A stretch of 64,000 nt of DNA from Halomonas sp. S3-1-1 (GTDB lineage Bacteria; Pseudomonadota; Gammaproteobacteria; Pseudomonadales; Halomonadaceae), in the NCBI RefSeq assembly GCF_023757625.1, contig NZ_JALGBZ010000001.1, positions 868,001 to 932,000 of the forward strand, in the 5' to 3' direction. A program made the position numbers and the translations under genes. The notes below the pieces were generated by a model. The model had not been told where the DNA came from. It ran no database searches and saw only the letters and a program-made list of their open reading frames with translations. Shown piece after piece: positions 26,409 to 36,246 of this stretch (positions within the stretch are counted from its first letter, which is position 1; each line of letters starts with the position of its first letter).

Positions 26409-28079
26409 TCAATCGGCCATCTCGATGGCAAAGCTCGTTTCAAGCCCCGCATCACCCACCGATACCCGCACTTCCAGGCTGTCGTAGATCTCCCCATAAT
26501 GATTAAGCCATTCGATGTCGTCTTCCGAGACGTTTTCCTGGGGCGATTTGGTCAGCAGGTCCGCCAGGGCCGTGTAAAGATCACCGGTCGCGAAGATATT
26601 CAGCAGCAGGTCGTCATCGGCGGCCGGCGCACGTAGCCCGCGTGTTACTTCTGCCGGGTCATCGAGGCCAACGCCCAGGGCCAGCGCCGATTCCGACATT
26701 GCCGCGTAAAGGCTCGATACCTGGGGAGGCAATTGGCGGCTCTTGATACGCTGGGGCTCGCCGTTGGGTGTGAGCGCAACCTCGTTGAGCTCAGGCAGGA
26801 AGGCGGCGGCGTTTTCCAATAGCGTTAAGGGATTCGATGACGCCAGGGTCAAAAGCCCTGTGGCCATGGGGTCGCCCTTGGCAAGGTAGATCCGATCGAT
26901 ACGCGTATTGAGCCCCGAAAGCGCCGGGGCGATCATCATCGCCATCGGGTCGCTCGTCAGCGCGCTGGTCTCGTCCCACAGGGTGTTAAGCTCCTGGAGG
27001 TCGTCGCAGCTAAACGGCGCCTCGCGAATTTGGCGCGCGTAGGTGTCGGCGAGCTCCAAAAGCACCGGCAGGTCGAGCCCCAGCCCGAAGCTTGCCAACC
27101 CTTCTCGCTGGCCCAGCCCCGGCACCGGTGTCACCAGCCGGCGAAGGTCGCGCACGATCTCGTCGTCGGTTTGTACAATCATGTTGACCTCCGAGCGGCC
27201 CCTCAAATCGTACGCGCGCGAGCCCACCGTCAGGCCGGGAAAGCGCCCGGTCAAACGGTCGATATCGGCTTGGCAAGCGCTCAGATCCAGCGGCTCTTCG
27301 CCGAGGGCATCCAGCAGCGCGCGCGTCGCGGGGTGGCTGGGCGAGCCGAGCTCACTCAACACCCGCGCGGTCCGGATCTGCCCCGTGCCCAGCGGCGTGA
27401 AGCCGTAGCGGCGCTCGATCTCGGCAAGCTCGCCGGAGTCTTCCATGCTCTCATCCGGCAAGCGCTTGCCAAGTATTTGGGCGAGTAGCTCGTCGCTGGC
27501 ATCCCCGGGTATCAAGGAGACCAGCGCTTGGCCGTCGACGATGGCGAGCATGAGTTCGACGTCGTCTTCCGGCGTGATCCGCCAGTAGTCGGTGCCTTCG
27601 ACACGGCCGGTGCGCGGCTCAAGTCCCGCCCGCTCCACCACTCGCTCGAAGGTATCGCGAAACGCCGCTTCGTCTTCCAGCTCGAAGCGCATCACCGGCA
27701 AAATGCCCAGCCCGTAAAGCGCGACGTTCGGCGAAACGTTGATGCCGCGAGCGTGAAAGTCCGCCAGCGTGTCAACGTCTTCGAACTCTTCGCCCAGCGC
27801 GATCATCAGCGACAAAAAGGCCTGCGCCTGCTCGTTAGGCTCATTTCGCCGCTGCTCGCGCAGCATCTCCAGGTCTCGCTCGAGCCCATCGCCCAGCAGC
27901 ATCGTGCGCTGATAAAACTCGAAAACCTCTTGCTGGTCCAGCGTCTCCCGCGTGGCCATGAAGTAGGGGGCGTTGGCCGGAATATAGCCGAGCATATCGG
28001 TCTCGGCGGCCTGAGCATCGAGGCTTGCGCCGCCAACCAGCAGCGCGAGGGAGGTGAACAGCGGTACTTTTTTCATCAT
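26409..28079 (-). CDS. Secreted/periplasmic protein of unknown function
   Basis: 556 aa with a signal peptide (MMKKVPLFTSLALLVGGASLDAQA written here as start MMKK to end DAQA) and no further membrane segments. The mature part is strongly acidic and opens with DMLGYIPANAPYFMAT, a feature reminiscent of DUF3352-type periplasmic proteins, and contains several ELxEL-like helices. One Cys pair (SACQAD and PFSCDD) could form a disulfide. The gene stands alone, convergent with csbD. No catalytic motif is recognised. Confidence 0.7.
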   Translation of the reverse strand: MMKKVPLFTSLALLVGGASLDAQAAETDMLGYIPANAPYFMATRETLDQQEVFEFYQRTMLLGDGLERDLEMLREQRRNEPNEQAQAFLSLMIALGEEFEDVDTLADFHARGINVSPNVALYGLGILPVMRFELEDEAAFRDTFERVVERAGLEPRTGRVEGTDYWRITPEDDVELMLAIVDGQALVSLIPGDASDELLAQILGKRLPDESMEDSGELAEIERRYGFTPLGTGQIRTARVLSELGSPSHPATRALLDALGEEPLDLSACQADIDRLTGRFPGLTVGSRAYDLRGRSEVNMIVQTDDEIVRDLRRLVTPVPGLGQREGLASFGLGLDLPVLLELADTYARQIREAPFSCDDLQELNTLWDETSALTSDPMAMMIAPALSGLNTRIDRIYLAKGDPMATGLLTLASSNPLTLLENAAAFLPELNEVALTPNGEPQRIKSRQLPPQVSSLYAAMSESALALGVGLDDPAEVTRGLRAPAADDDLLLNIFATGDLYTALADLLTKSPQENVSEDDIEWLNHYGEIYDSLEVRVSVGDAGLETSFAIEMAD

Positions 28080-28169
28080 GTTAAATCCACTAGCGTGTAC
28101 ACGTTGGCTGATGGGAGTAGCGGTTTAAAAGCATAACCCGCCTGATGCACGACGGGGGCATGCACCTTT

Positions 28170-28206
28170 AAAAAAATGCCCCCGACCGCGCTAACGGTCA
28201 GGGGCA
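28170..28206 (-). terminator. Terminator of tenA-thiC
   Basis: On the minus strand TGCCCCTGACCG pairs with CGGTCGGGGGCA (one mismatch) around TTAGCG, followed by seven T residues. Confidence 0.92.
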
Positions 28207-28225
28207 TTCGGCGTGGCGCCTGGCG

Positions 28226-30121
<1,896 letters not shown>

Positions 30122-30144
30122 TTATGGTTATCGTTAGGGTCGCG

Positions 30145-30813
30145 CTAGTCGGTCAGGTCCAGACCCATCTGCCAGAAGTCGATCTCCAGGCGCGTGGCAT
30201 CGCGAAATATTTTTGAAAGCGCTTCAAAGCGTGCCGGGGTTACCTCGGCCAAGCGCGCGTTCAGCCATTCAAGCTCTGCCCGCATCGCCGCCTGGAACTC
30301 CTCGCCTTCGTACATGGCGATCCAGGCGTCGAACGGATTATCGCCGCCGCGCACCGTGGTGCCTTGGGCGTTGAGCCAGTTGGCGATCTCGCCGTAGCCG
30401 ACCAGGCACGGCGCGAGCGCCACGTGCAGGTCCAGCAGGTCGCCGCGGCTGCCGGTATCCAGCACGTAGCGGGTGTAGGCCATCGTTGCCCGCGCCTCGG
30501 GGAGCGCCGCCAAATCTTCTTCCGAGATACCCCACTCGCGGCAAAAGCCGATATGCAGCCCAAGCTCCACGTCCACGATCGCTTTCATGCCCTCATGGGC
30601 CTGGCGCAGGTCGGCAAGCGTGGGGCTTTTGTAGGCGGCCAGCGCGTAGGCGCGGGCAAAGTGAATGAGAAACAGGTAATCCTGTTTCAAGTAGTGGCGA
30701 AACGACTCATCGGCCAAGGACGCGGTGCCCAGCTGGCGCACGAAATCGTGCTCGATGTAGGCGCGCCAGTCGTCCTGGCAGGCGGTGGTCAGATCGGTAA
30801 AGCAGTAGCCCAT
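30145..30813 (-). CDS. tenA: Thiaminase II / aminopyrimidine aminohydrolase
   Basis: Salvages thiamine breakdown products by hydrolysing aminopyrimidines to hydroxymethylpyrimidine. 222 aa, all-helical. The catalytic Cys is in ALAPCLVGYGEI; YLKQDYLFLIHFARAYA and NPFDAWIAMYEGEEF are family blocks. The ATG at 30813 (MGYCFTDLT) is preceded by GGAGG; the much longer in-frame extension upstream overlaps the riboswitch and is rejected. First gene of the tenA-thiC unit. Confidence 0.93.
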   Translation of the reverse strand: MGYCFTDLTTACQDDWRAYIEHDFVRQLGTASLADESFRHYLKQDYLFLIHFARAYALAAYKSPTLADLRQAHEGMKAIVDVELGLHIGFCREWGISEEDLAALPEARATMAYTRYVLDTGSRGDLLDLHVALAPCLVGYGEIANWLNAQGTTVRGGDNPFDAWIAMYEGEEFQAAMRAELEWLNARLAEVTPARFEALSKIFRDATRLEIDFWQMGLDLTD

Positions 30814-30941
30814 ATATCCTCCGGGGTAGAGATCCGAAGGGCAGGCGAGAAGATCGAGGAAATGGCACGGAAGGGGAATGAAGCATTGCACCGTCGCCAT
30901 CGCTTGATCCCTACGCCGGTACCCGCGCTTTTTTTGAATAA

Positions 30942-31040
30942 GCGCATTAGCCGGATCAGGTTCAGCGGGACCAGCGCTTGGCACCCTTAAAAGAGCACGC
31001 CCTGCGCCATCTCAGCCGGATATCACCGGCACCCCGTCAA
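30942..31040 (-). ncRNA. TPP riboswitch (THI element)
   Basis: Minus-strand sequence carries the conserved TPP-aptamer pieces in order: GACGGGGTGCC, GGCTGAGA, AAGGGTGCC and GCTGAACCTGATCCGG followed by CTAATGC. The CUGAGA loop and GAACCUGAUC segment bind pyrimidine and pyrophosphate. It ends about 130 nt before the tenA start. A GCGCTT/AAGCGC hairpin immediately after the aptamer (30935-30915 region) could be part of the expression platform. Confidence 0.95.
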
Positions 31041-31100
31041 GCAAGTAGTCTCGGCGAGTCTAGGGCTGGGCGGGGAGAGATGCAAGAAGGCTACGTTCAG

Positions 31101-31138
31101 ATTTGCTTTGCCCCCTCGAGAATCAATGGGGTAGATTT
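31101..31138 (+). repeat. Direct repeat A at the 5' edge of the accessory island
   Basis: 38 bp matching 32144-32181 at 31 of 38 positions without gaps. In one frame it encodes ICFAPSRINGVDLLK within a small open frame (31080-31229, 49 codons, GGGGAG upstream) that I cannot assign. Confidence 0.7.
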
Positions 31139-31243
31139 ACTCAAGCGAGGGTATCAACTCAATGAACTGGTCAAGCTGTTCATCGACATTGAGAAGCCAA
31201 CCGTACAAACAATATTGAGCACCCATTAAGTCCAGGAGTCGCT

Positions 31244-31702
31244 TTGGATATACGCATTGATGATTTAAAGAGTCCGGAAGTGATCAGCTTGATAAGCGAA
31301 CACCTTGCTTCAATGGCACCCACGGCGCCGCCCGAGAGTCGTCATGCCCTTGATCTGGACGGGTTGCGAAGCCCCAACATTACCTTCTGGGCGGTATGGG
31401 ACGGCTCGCAACTTGCAGGTATCGGCGCCCTGAAACGTCTTTCTCGAGAGCATGGCGAGATCAAATCCATGCGCACGGCAAAACGCTACCTGGGCCAAGG
31501 CGTTGCATCCCGGTTGCTTTCACACATCGTCAATGAGGCAAAAAGGAATGGGTACGTTCGGTTGAGCCTGGAAACCGGTTCAATGGAGTATTTTGAGCCA
31601 GCAAGGAAGCTATACGCTTCGTTTGGCTTCGAGTCATGCCCACCTTTTGAAGATTATGTAGGCGACCCGAACAGTGTATTTATGACCAAATATATCGGTT
31701 GA
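31244..31702 (+). CDS. GNAT-family N-acetyltransferase
   Basis: 152-aa acetyltransferase with the acetyl-CoA motif A in RTAKRYLGQGVASRLLSHIVNEA (core R-x-x-G-x-G/A is YLGQGVA) and motif B in ETGSMEYFEPARKLYASFGFE. Substrate unknown; single-domain GNATs of this size are common passengers of mobile cassettes. TTG start, supported by CCAGGAG six bases upstream and by the proper DIRIDDLKSPE beginning. It lies outside the attC-bounded part: I find no attC after its stop, only unexplained noncoding sequence. GC content is lower than that of thiC and tenA next to it. Confidence 0.85.
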   Translation: MDIRIDDLKSPEVISLISEHLASMAPTAPPESRHALDLDGLRSPNITFWAVWDGSQLAGIGALKRLSREHGEIKSMRTAKRYLGQGVASRLLSHIVNEAKRNGYVRLSLETGSMEYFEPARKLYASFGFESCPPFEDYVGDPNSVFMTKYIG

Positions 31703-31818
31703 GTCAGTTTCAGCGGAGATAGCGTTAACATACCCAAAGACACACTCCGCAACATCGTTGGCAAATATCAAACCTCGACAGGCCGTTTACCTGGCGGTGT
31801 TAAGGCGTAGGAGAGGAG

Positions 31819-32042
31819 GTGCACGAGGTGGGCGGTGCTACGAGTCAACCTGATTGATGGCACTGCATGTTGCTATGCTGGAAGCATCGACATTGAACAA
31901 CGATAGCAAACGGGCCGGGAAGCCTTCTGCCGCGCCTCTCAAACGAGAGCCACCTCACCGATGTTAAGACGAGCCTTTATCAATGCGAAGGAAGGCTATA
32001 GCGTTTCACCCGCAAGGAAGCCCGAACCCAATCCATTAGTTT
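31819..32042 (+). ncRNA. Structured block, possible 5' fragment of a group II intron
   Basis: Begins GTGCACGAGG and contains several small hairpins such as ATGCTGGAAGCAT and CTCTCAAACGAGAG, plus ACGGGCCGGGAAGCCTTC. The 5' GUGCA-like end and run of short helices suit domain I of a bacterial group II intron. No reverse transcriptase and no domain V are present. Family assignment is from recollection of intron style only. Confidence 0.35.
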
Positions 32043-32143
32043 CATGAGGATAGCCCTTTGTATTCGTCATTTGTGTATTTATATACAGTATTATTGGAAA
32101 TGGCAAATTGAGACAGCACGCGAATTTTGGATAGGCAGCCAAA

Positions 32144-32181
32144 ATTTGCTTTGCTAGCAATAGAATCAATGAGGTAGATTT
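32144..32181 (+). repeat. Direct repeat B before the first cassette
   Basis: Partner of 31101-31138. In the equivalent frame it reads ICFASNRINEVDLIR then three Ala codons and TAA, ending 10 bp before GTTAGGC. The amino-acid differences from copy A are mostly conservative, so both look like remains of a coding sequence. Confidence 0.7.
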
Positions 32182-32232
32182 GATCAGAGCGGCTGCATAA
32201 TCACTGTTAGGCTCACGGTAGAAAGCTCAATC

Positions 32233-32943
32233 ATGAACAAAGATAAAGAAAGCCAAAGCCTATCGAATAATCTTGCCTTGACAATCGCAAAGTCAGGCGA
32301 CCTAGAGCTTCCAGCTGAGATTCTTGAATTCACGATTGATCAAGTAGTAGATGAGGGTATTCTCAAAGACATTCCCGTGGTGGGTTGGATCGCTAAGGGC
32401 GTTTCCGTAACTCGTTCAATTTCGGATCGCATATTTCACCATAAAGTGCTTAGGTTTCTGGTGGCGCTTGAAATGACTAGCCAAAGAGATCGCCAAGACT
32501 TTCTCAAGAACATTGAAGAGGATCCGGAATACCGACGAAAAGTTGGGGAGCATCTGATCATTGTTATCAACAAAATAGATGCTTTTGAAAAGACCTCGCT
32601 CCTGGCCAAGTGCTTCGATCATTTCATAACTGAAGATATCGACTTCGACTACTTCGTCGACTTATCTAACATCATCGAAAGGGCTCCCCTTTCGGACCTA
32701 AAAGCCTTGTGTGTGCCGCCAAGCCAACGAGTTGCATTTAGCAGCGCGGGTATCGCGGTAGCATGTGGTCTGCTCGAGTTCGATATCGAGCCTTCCAATC
32801 ACGAAGAAGGTCAACCTGAATTGGGGACGAGGATATCTAAGTACGGGAAAGATCTCCGAGACATTTTTCGTGGACAGCTTCGTAACCGAATAGCAAAAGA
32901 AAAAGCACAAAGAGAGGCCCTGTTCGGGAAGGAGGAATGGTGA
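32233..32943 (+). CDS. Cassette 1: unknown protein
   Basis: 236 aa, not recognised. Central region around residues 40-60 (ILKDIPVVGWIAKGVSVTRSISDRIFHHKVLRFL) is amphipathic and moderately hydrophobic, with a Gly-Ile-Ala turn that resembles membrane-inserting helices of colicin-like or DUF4760-like proteins, but no family can be named. The C-terminus is basic and helical (RNRIAKEKAQREALFGKEEW). ATG without a strong ribosome-binding site. Bounded upstream by GTTAGGC and downstream by an attC site 16 bp after the stop. Confidence 0.75.
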   Translation: MNKDKESQSLSNNLALTIAKSGDLELPAEILEFTIDQVVDEGILKDIPVVGWIAKGVSVTRSISDRIFHHKVLRFLVALEMTSQRDRQDFLKNIEEDPEYRRKVGEHLIIVINKIDAFEKTSLLAKCFDHFITEDIDFDYFVDLSNIIERAPLSDLKALCVPPSQRVAFSSAGIAVACGLLEFDIEPSNHEEGQPELGTRISKYGKDLRDIFRGQLRNRIAKEKAQREALFGKEEW

Positions 32944-32958
32944 GCCCGGAGAAGATAT

Positions 32959-33042
32959 GGCTAACAATCGCAGGCACAGCGACGGATTTTTCGTTGCGGC
33001 TGCGCCTCCACTACAAATCCGCGCGTGCTGCGGGCGTTATGT
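32959..33042 (+). repeat. attC site 1
   Basis: Cores GGCTAAC and GTTATGT, 84 bp. Arms GCAGGCACAGCGACGGATTT and AAATCCGCGCGTGCTGC pair with bulges, as expected of the folded bottom strand. Confidence 0.9.
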
Positions 33043-33061
33043 TTAAAAAAGTAGGTCTGAA

Positions 33062-33595
33062 ATGGCAAGAGTTCGAGTATATCCTCACAATGACTTACTG
33101 AACTTGGCGCACTATCAACGAGAAGTCATTAACGACAAGGTGGCGCAAGGAATCGAGGATGCGATCTCGCTCGATTGTCTCAGCTGCATAATTTCGATGG
33201 CGTTTTCAGTGGAAGCAATTGTTAATTTCGTTGGTCATCAGAAAGTTCACGGATGGAGAGAGCGGCGTCCTTACCGGGATAAGGTCAACGAAGTTTGTGA
33301 GGTTGCTGGACTTGTTTATGATGAGACTGCAGAGCCATTTTCAACGGTATGGCAGTTGAAGGAAACGCGCGACATGATCGCACATGGCCAGCCTTTCGAA
33401 GGAAACGTTAACGTTCGTACTAGGGAAGAGCTTCACACTACTATGGAGTGTCCCTGGGATCAGCACCTCACCCCGGAATATATCAATAGTGCATATGAGC
33501 AGCTCAAAGAATTTGAACATAGCCTCTTTGAAGGCGCAGGTATCTCACTGGCGTTTACGCTTACATCATCTGTTAGGGCAAGTAGCGAAACATAA
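33062..33595 (+). CDS. Cassette 2: HEPN-like protein
   Basis: 177 aa, mostly helical. The motif LKETRDMIAHGQPF contains R-x4-H, the catalytic signature of HEPN RNases, placed in the third or fourth helix as in that superfamily; the preceding CLSCIISMAFSVEAIVNFVG helix and following WDQHLTPEYINSAYEQLKEF helix fit as well. HEPN proteins act as RNases in toxin-antitoxin and anti-phage systems, but no nucleotidyltransferase partner lies next to it. The assignment rests on motif and predicted helices. AAGTAGGTC upstream of the ATG. Confidence 0.6.
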   Translation: MARVRVYPHNDLLNLAHYQREVINDKVAQGIEDAISLDCLSCIISMAFSVEAIVNFVGHQKVHGWRERRPYRDKVNEVCEVAGLVYDETAEPFSTVWQLKETRDMIAHGQPFEGNVNVRTREELHTTMECPWDQHLTPEYINSAYEQLKEFEHSLFEGAGISLAFTLTSSVRASSET

Positions 33596-33672
33596 CCAAG
33601 CCAAGCACGGCGACGTCTTTTCGTTACGGCTTCGCCTTCACTACAAAGCCGCGCGTGTTGGCGGCGTTATGT
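33590..33672 (+). repeat. attC site 2
   Basis: Cores ACATAAC (over the stop of cassette gene 2) and GTTATGT, 83 bp; arms around GCACGGCGAC and GCCGCGCGTG. Closely similar to sites 1, 4 and 11. Confidence 0.88.
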
Positions 33673-33686
33673 TTCAAGGAGGCAAA

Positions 33687-34061
33687 GTGCTCAAACTGGA
33701 AGTTGATCGTTATAGCGTTCATGCTGGCGACGATATTTCGCCACATGCCGTATCAATCTATGTGCATGAGGATATGAGCATTGAAGATCTTTTGGTTAAA
33801 GCCTCCAAGAAGTGTGCTTTGCCAAAAATATCAGGCGGTAAAGCTACATGGTTTGCATATTCGGATGCAGAGCCAAAACAGTACCTTGGTGTTATAGCTC
33901 AGCAGTGGAAATCACCTAAAGTGCTCTCTTCGAGTACAGTAGGTTCTACATTCCCCATACAAGCAGCCAAGCTAGTATTTCGCTATTGGTGTCAGTCTGA
34001 CCCTGATCAGGTTTTTGACGCACTTGCCAACAACAAAGAGTTACCAGGTAGGTTCGCGTAA
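33687..34061 (+). CDS. Cassette 3: unknown protein
   Basis: 124 aa, not recognised. Begins LKLEVDRYSVHAGDDISPHAVSIYV, suggesting an alpha/beta fold with early strands; the C-terminal half has YWCQSDPDQVFDALANNKELPG. No signal peptide or membrane segment. The GTG start at 33687 is preferred because AAGGAGG lies four bases upstream; an ATG at 33669 inside the attC core is in frame and adds six residues. The stop is followed within 4 bp by the next attC. Confidence 0.72.
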   Translation: MLKLEVDRYSVHAGDDISPHAVSIYVHEDMSIEDLLVKASKKCALPKISGGKATWFAYSDAEPKQYLGVIAQQWKSPKVLSSSTVGSTFPIQAAKLVFRYWCQSDPDQVFDALANNKELPGRFA

Positions 34062-34064
34062 AAA

Positions 34065-34138
34065 ACACAACAATCACAGGCACGGCGACCAAATACTCGC
34101 TACTCGCTCGCATTTGGCGCGTGCTGTAAACGTTAGAA
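34065..34138 (+). repeat. attC site 3
   Basis: Cores ACACAAC and GTTAGAA, 74 bp; arms CACGGCGACCAAAT and ATTTGGCGCGTG. The loop differs from its neighbours. Confidence 0.85.
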
Positions 34139-34144
34139 GGACAT

Positions 34145-34819
34145 ATGCAAAAGATTGAGTCGGTCGCATAATTTCTTGGTGTTGTCGATAAATTCGGCAA
34201 GCGAGGAGTGCTCTATCGGGGGCATACCAAGGAGTCTTACAAGCTTATACCATCTATAGGTAGGTATCGTAATAAATCTATAGAGCGATGTTTTGATTTA
34301 GAGAAAAAGGAGAAAAATTCACTTTCTATCTTTGAGGCAGAGTATAAGCAATACATTGATGTAACGCTCAAGACGAAATGGGAGTTAATTGCACTCGCTC
34401 AGCATTACGGCTTGCCTACGAGGCTTCTCGACTGGACTTTATCTCCCCTTGTTGCACTGTACTTTGCCGTCGAAAAGAATATGGACGAAGATGCAGCATT
34501 ATTTTGTTTGCAGCATGATGAGTGGCTTTATGGTGATAACGCATTTAAAAACGATCCTTTCACTATTCCTAGACCCATAGTCTATATGCCTGACCACATA
34601 ACGCCGCGCCTCAGGGCGCAGCAGGGGGTATTTACAGTGCAGCCTAATATTGATAGTGAGCTTAGTCTTCCAAATATTAAAAAGTACATCATCCCAAAAG
34701 AAAAAATTAATGATATAAAGTGGCAGTTATTCACTTACGGAGTAACACCAAAGGTAATATATCCTGATGTGGATGGTCTTTGTGCTGATTTGAAATGGTC
34801 GCAGCTTGAAGGCTTTTAA
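34145..34819 (+). pseudogene. Cassette 4: FRG-domain gene with an early stop codon
   Basis: Encodes an FRG-domain protein: LYRGHTKESYKLIPSIGR, LIALAQHYGLPTRLLDWT and SPLVALYFAVE are the three hallmark blocks. The true start appears to be ATG 34145, with AGAAGG five bases upstream, giving MQKIESVA, but codon 9 is TAA (34169-34171) before the sequence continues in frame FLGVVDKFGKRGVLYRGH. A single CAA-to-TAA change explains it. A shorter protein (203 aa) could start at GTG 34208, after GCGAGGA, but lacks the N-terminal helix. FRG domains occur in phage-defence and toxin-like proteins; biochemical role unclear. Confidence 0.85.
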
Positions 34820-34897
34820 CAATCTCAGGCACAGCGACGGGTTTTCCGTTACGGCTACGCCTTCACTACAAACCCGCGCGTACTGTAAACGTTAGGC
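34814..34897 (+). repeat. attC site 4
   Basis: Cores TTTTAAC (over the FRG stop) and GTTAGGC, 84 bp; arms GCACAGCGACGGGTTT and AAACCCGCGCGTAC. Confidence 0.9.
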
Positions 34898-34911
34898 ATC
34901 AAAGGTTATAA

Positions 34912-35322
34912 ATGTACAGTTCGATATTGATACTATTGTATGGTTTTTTGGTTTCGCTCGGTGCAGTTGCGGGTACTTGCACACAGGGAGATGATGGGCG
35001 TTTTTATGCTTCGATAATGTATGGCTCAATACTGTTCATTCTCATCATAGTCAAACTTCTTCGTAGAAATAGAGATTCAATATTTATATGGATTACACCC
35101 TTGATTGCTTTGTTAACAGCTATGTCGGTAACTTATTTCTGGGCACCTTTAGTAATTGAAACAACGATTGAAGGTCATCATTTGTGTGGCAAAGAATTTG
35201 ATTCTCATTTGGGGGAGCTTGATGTCTGGTCTAGAAGCATACCAACGCTACATATTGTTTTCTCGTTAGCTATTTTCATGCTTTCATTTTGGGAGTTAAT
35301 TAGGTGCAAAATGGGTAAGTAG
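34912..35322 (+). CDS. Cassette 5: small membrane protein
   Basis: 136 aa with four predicted transmembrane helices: about 5-22, 36-52, 62-80 and 112-130. Two Cys pairs face the same side by prediction (GTCTQGDDG and HHLCGKE), so a disulfide is possible. AT-rich with codon use unlike the chromosome. No family recognised. AAAGG precedes the ATG. Confidence 0.72.
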   Translation: MYSSILILLYGFLVSLGAVAGTCTQGDDGRFYASIMYGSILFILIIVKLLRRNRDSIFIWITPLIALLTAMSVTYFWAPLVIETTIEGHHLCGKEFDSHLGELDVWSRSIPTLHIVFSLAIFMLSFWELIRCKMGK

Positions 35323-35338
35323 GTTGTGGCGGCAAGAT

Positions 35339-35464
35339 GCCTAACAAGCTGCTCAAGAGGGATTCGCAACGCGTGGCATTTTTGTTATGCGTTGATTTTA
35401 GAGATTAAGGTGGTTTGCAGCGGCTTCGGTATTGCGTTGCTCATCCCTTAGCAGGGCGTTAGCG
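35339..35464 (+). repeat. attC site 5, long VCR-like type
   Basis: Cores GCCTAAC and GTTAGCG, 126 bp. Internal segments CTCAAGAGGGATTCGCAACG, GCGTGGCATTT, TTATGCGTTG and CCCTTAGCAGGGCGTTAG follow the order found in Vibrio cholerae repeats, as I recall that sequence. Confidence 0.88.
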
Positions 35465-35491
35465 CCCATTTTCATATAAGAAGGAGGTCTT

Positions 35492-36118
35492 ATGTTTCCA
35501 TTAGAAGTGTTCGTTACTTATACGTTGGCATGTTTATTACTCGTCATCTCTCCAGGGCCCGATAACTTGCTCGCTATTGGTCGAGGTTTAAGTCAAGGGC
35601 GGTTGGCGGCAGTAGTGTCGGGTATGTCTTCTGGGGCGGGTATCTTATTTCATGTTGTCGCAGCAACTTTCGGGCTAACTCTTCTAATTCAAACCTCGGA
35701 AGTAGCGTTTTACGTTGTTAAACTAGTTGGTGCTGTATACTTAATTTGGTTGGGCGCAAAGGTTCTTCGCTCGAGAAGCCTGTTCTCATTAGAACCTGCA
35801 AAAAAACAATCTTTGCGAGTTGTTTTTTCCACTGGCTTTCTATCAGCCGCGCTTAACCCGAAGCCGGGCATGTTTGTTCTTGCTTTTGTCCCTCAATTTG
35901 TAAATCCAAGCTTAGGGTCAGTGACGAATCAAATGATCGGCTATGGAATTTGGTTTGCGATATTAACAGCTGTTGGCTTTAGCTTAATGGGTTTTTTTTC
36001 GTCCCAGTTATCCGAGTGGTTTAGGGGTAAGACTAAATTAATGTCATGTTTAAATATTGGTGCAGGTATCACATTTGTTTCTTCAGGGTTAGCCGTGGCG
36101 CTTATGAAGCAGCGATAG
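35492..36118 (+). CDS. Cassette 6: LysE/RhtB-family exporter
   Basis: 208 aa, six predicted helices, inner membrane. VISPGPDNLLAIGRGLSQGR is the N-terminal LysE/RhtB signature and GFLSAALNPKPGMFVLAFVPQFV the second; the family exports amino acids such as lysine, threonine or homoserine lactones. Near-perfect ribosome-binding site AAGGAGG seven bases before ATG. AT-rich relative to the chromosome. It is bounded by a VCR-like attC upstream and a different attC downstream, so it was probably acquired from another genus. Confidence 0.9.
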   Translation: MFPLEVFVTYTLACLLLVISPGPDNLLAIGRGLSQGRLAAVVSGMSSGAGILFHVVAATFGLTLLIQTSEVAFYVVKLVGAVYLIWLGAKVLRSRSLFSLEPAKKQSLRVVFSTGFLSAALNPKPGMFVLAFVPQFVNPSLGSVTNQMIGYGIWFAILTAVGFSLMGFFSSQLSEWFRGKTKLMSCLNIGAGITFVSSGLAVALMKQR

Positions 36119-36124
36119 TCTGAG

Positions 36125-36207
36125 CGCTAACAAAGCATTTAAGAGTGGTTCGCAACGCTTGGCATTTTATAGCCAAGCGATGCTCACACCTTAATGCGGC
36201 GTTAGAA
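36125..36207 (+). repeat. attC site 6
   Basis: Cores CGCTAAC and GTTAGAA, 83 bp; inner arms CGCTTGGC and GCCAAGCG are perfectly complementary, and GCATTTAAGAGTG pairs with CACACCTTAATGC imperfectly. Confidence 0.9.
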
Positions 36208-36246
36208 TAAAGAAATTGGAATTTACTTTTCAATCGGATGTTTATA

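Larger units (their letters stand above)
31703..32207. other. About 500 bp without a gene at the array entrance
   Basis: No open frame with coding character. It holds a structured block (31819-32042), repeat B (32144-32181) and, at its end, the sequence GTTAGGC (32208) that forms the 5' edge of the first recognisable cassette. An attI site or integrase remnant would be expected here, but I could recognise neither. Confidence 0.6.

Noticed and set aside
31244-31702. The GNAT gene as the first integron cassette
   Set aside because: No attC follows its stop and no GTTRRRY core precedes its start, so I left it outside the cassette array although it lies within the island.
33384-33668. Long in-frame extension upstream of cassette gene 3
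   Set aside because: It runs antisense-frame through the HEPN-like gene and the attC site. A GTG with AAGGAGG at 33687 is the better start.
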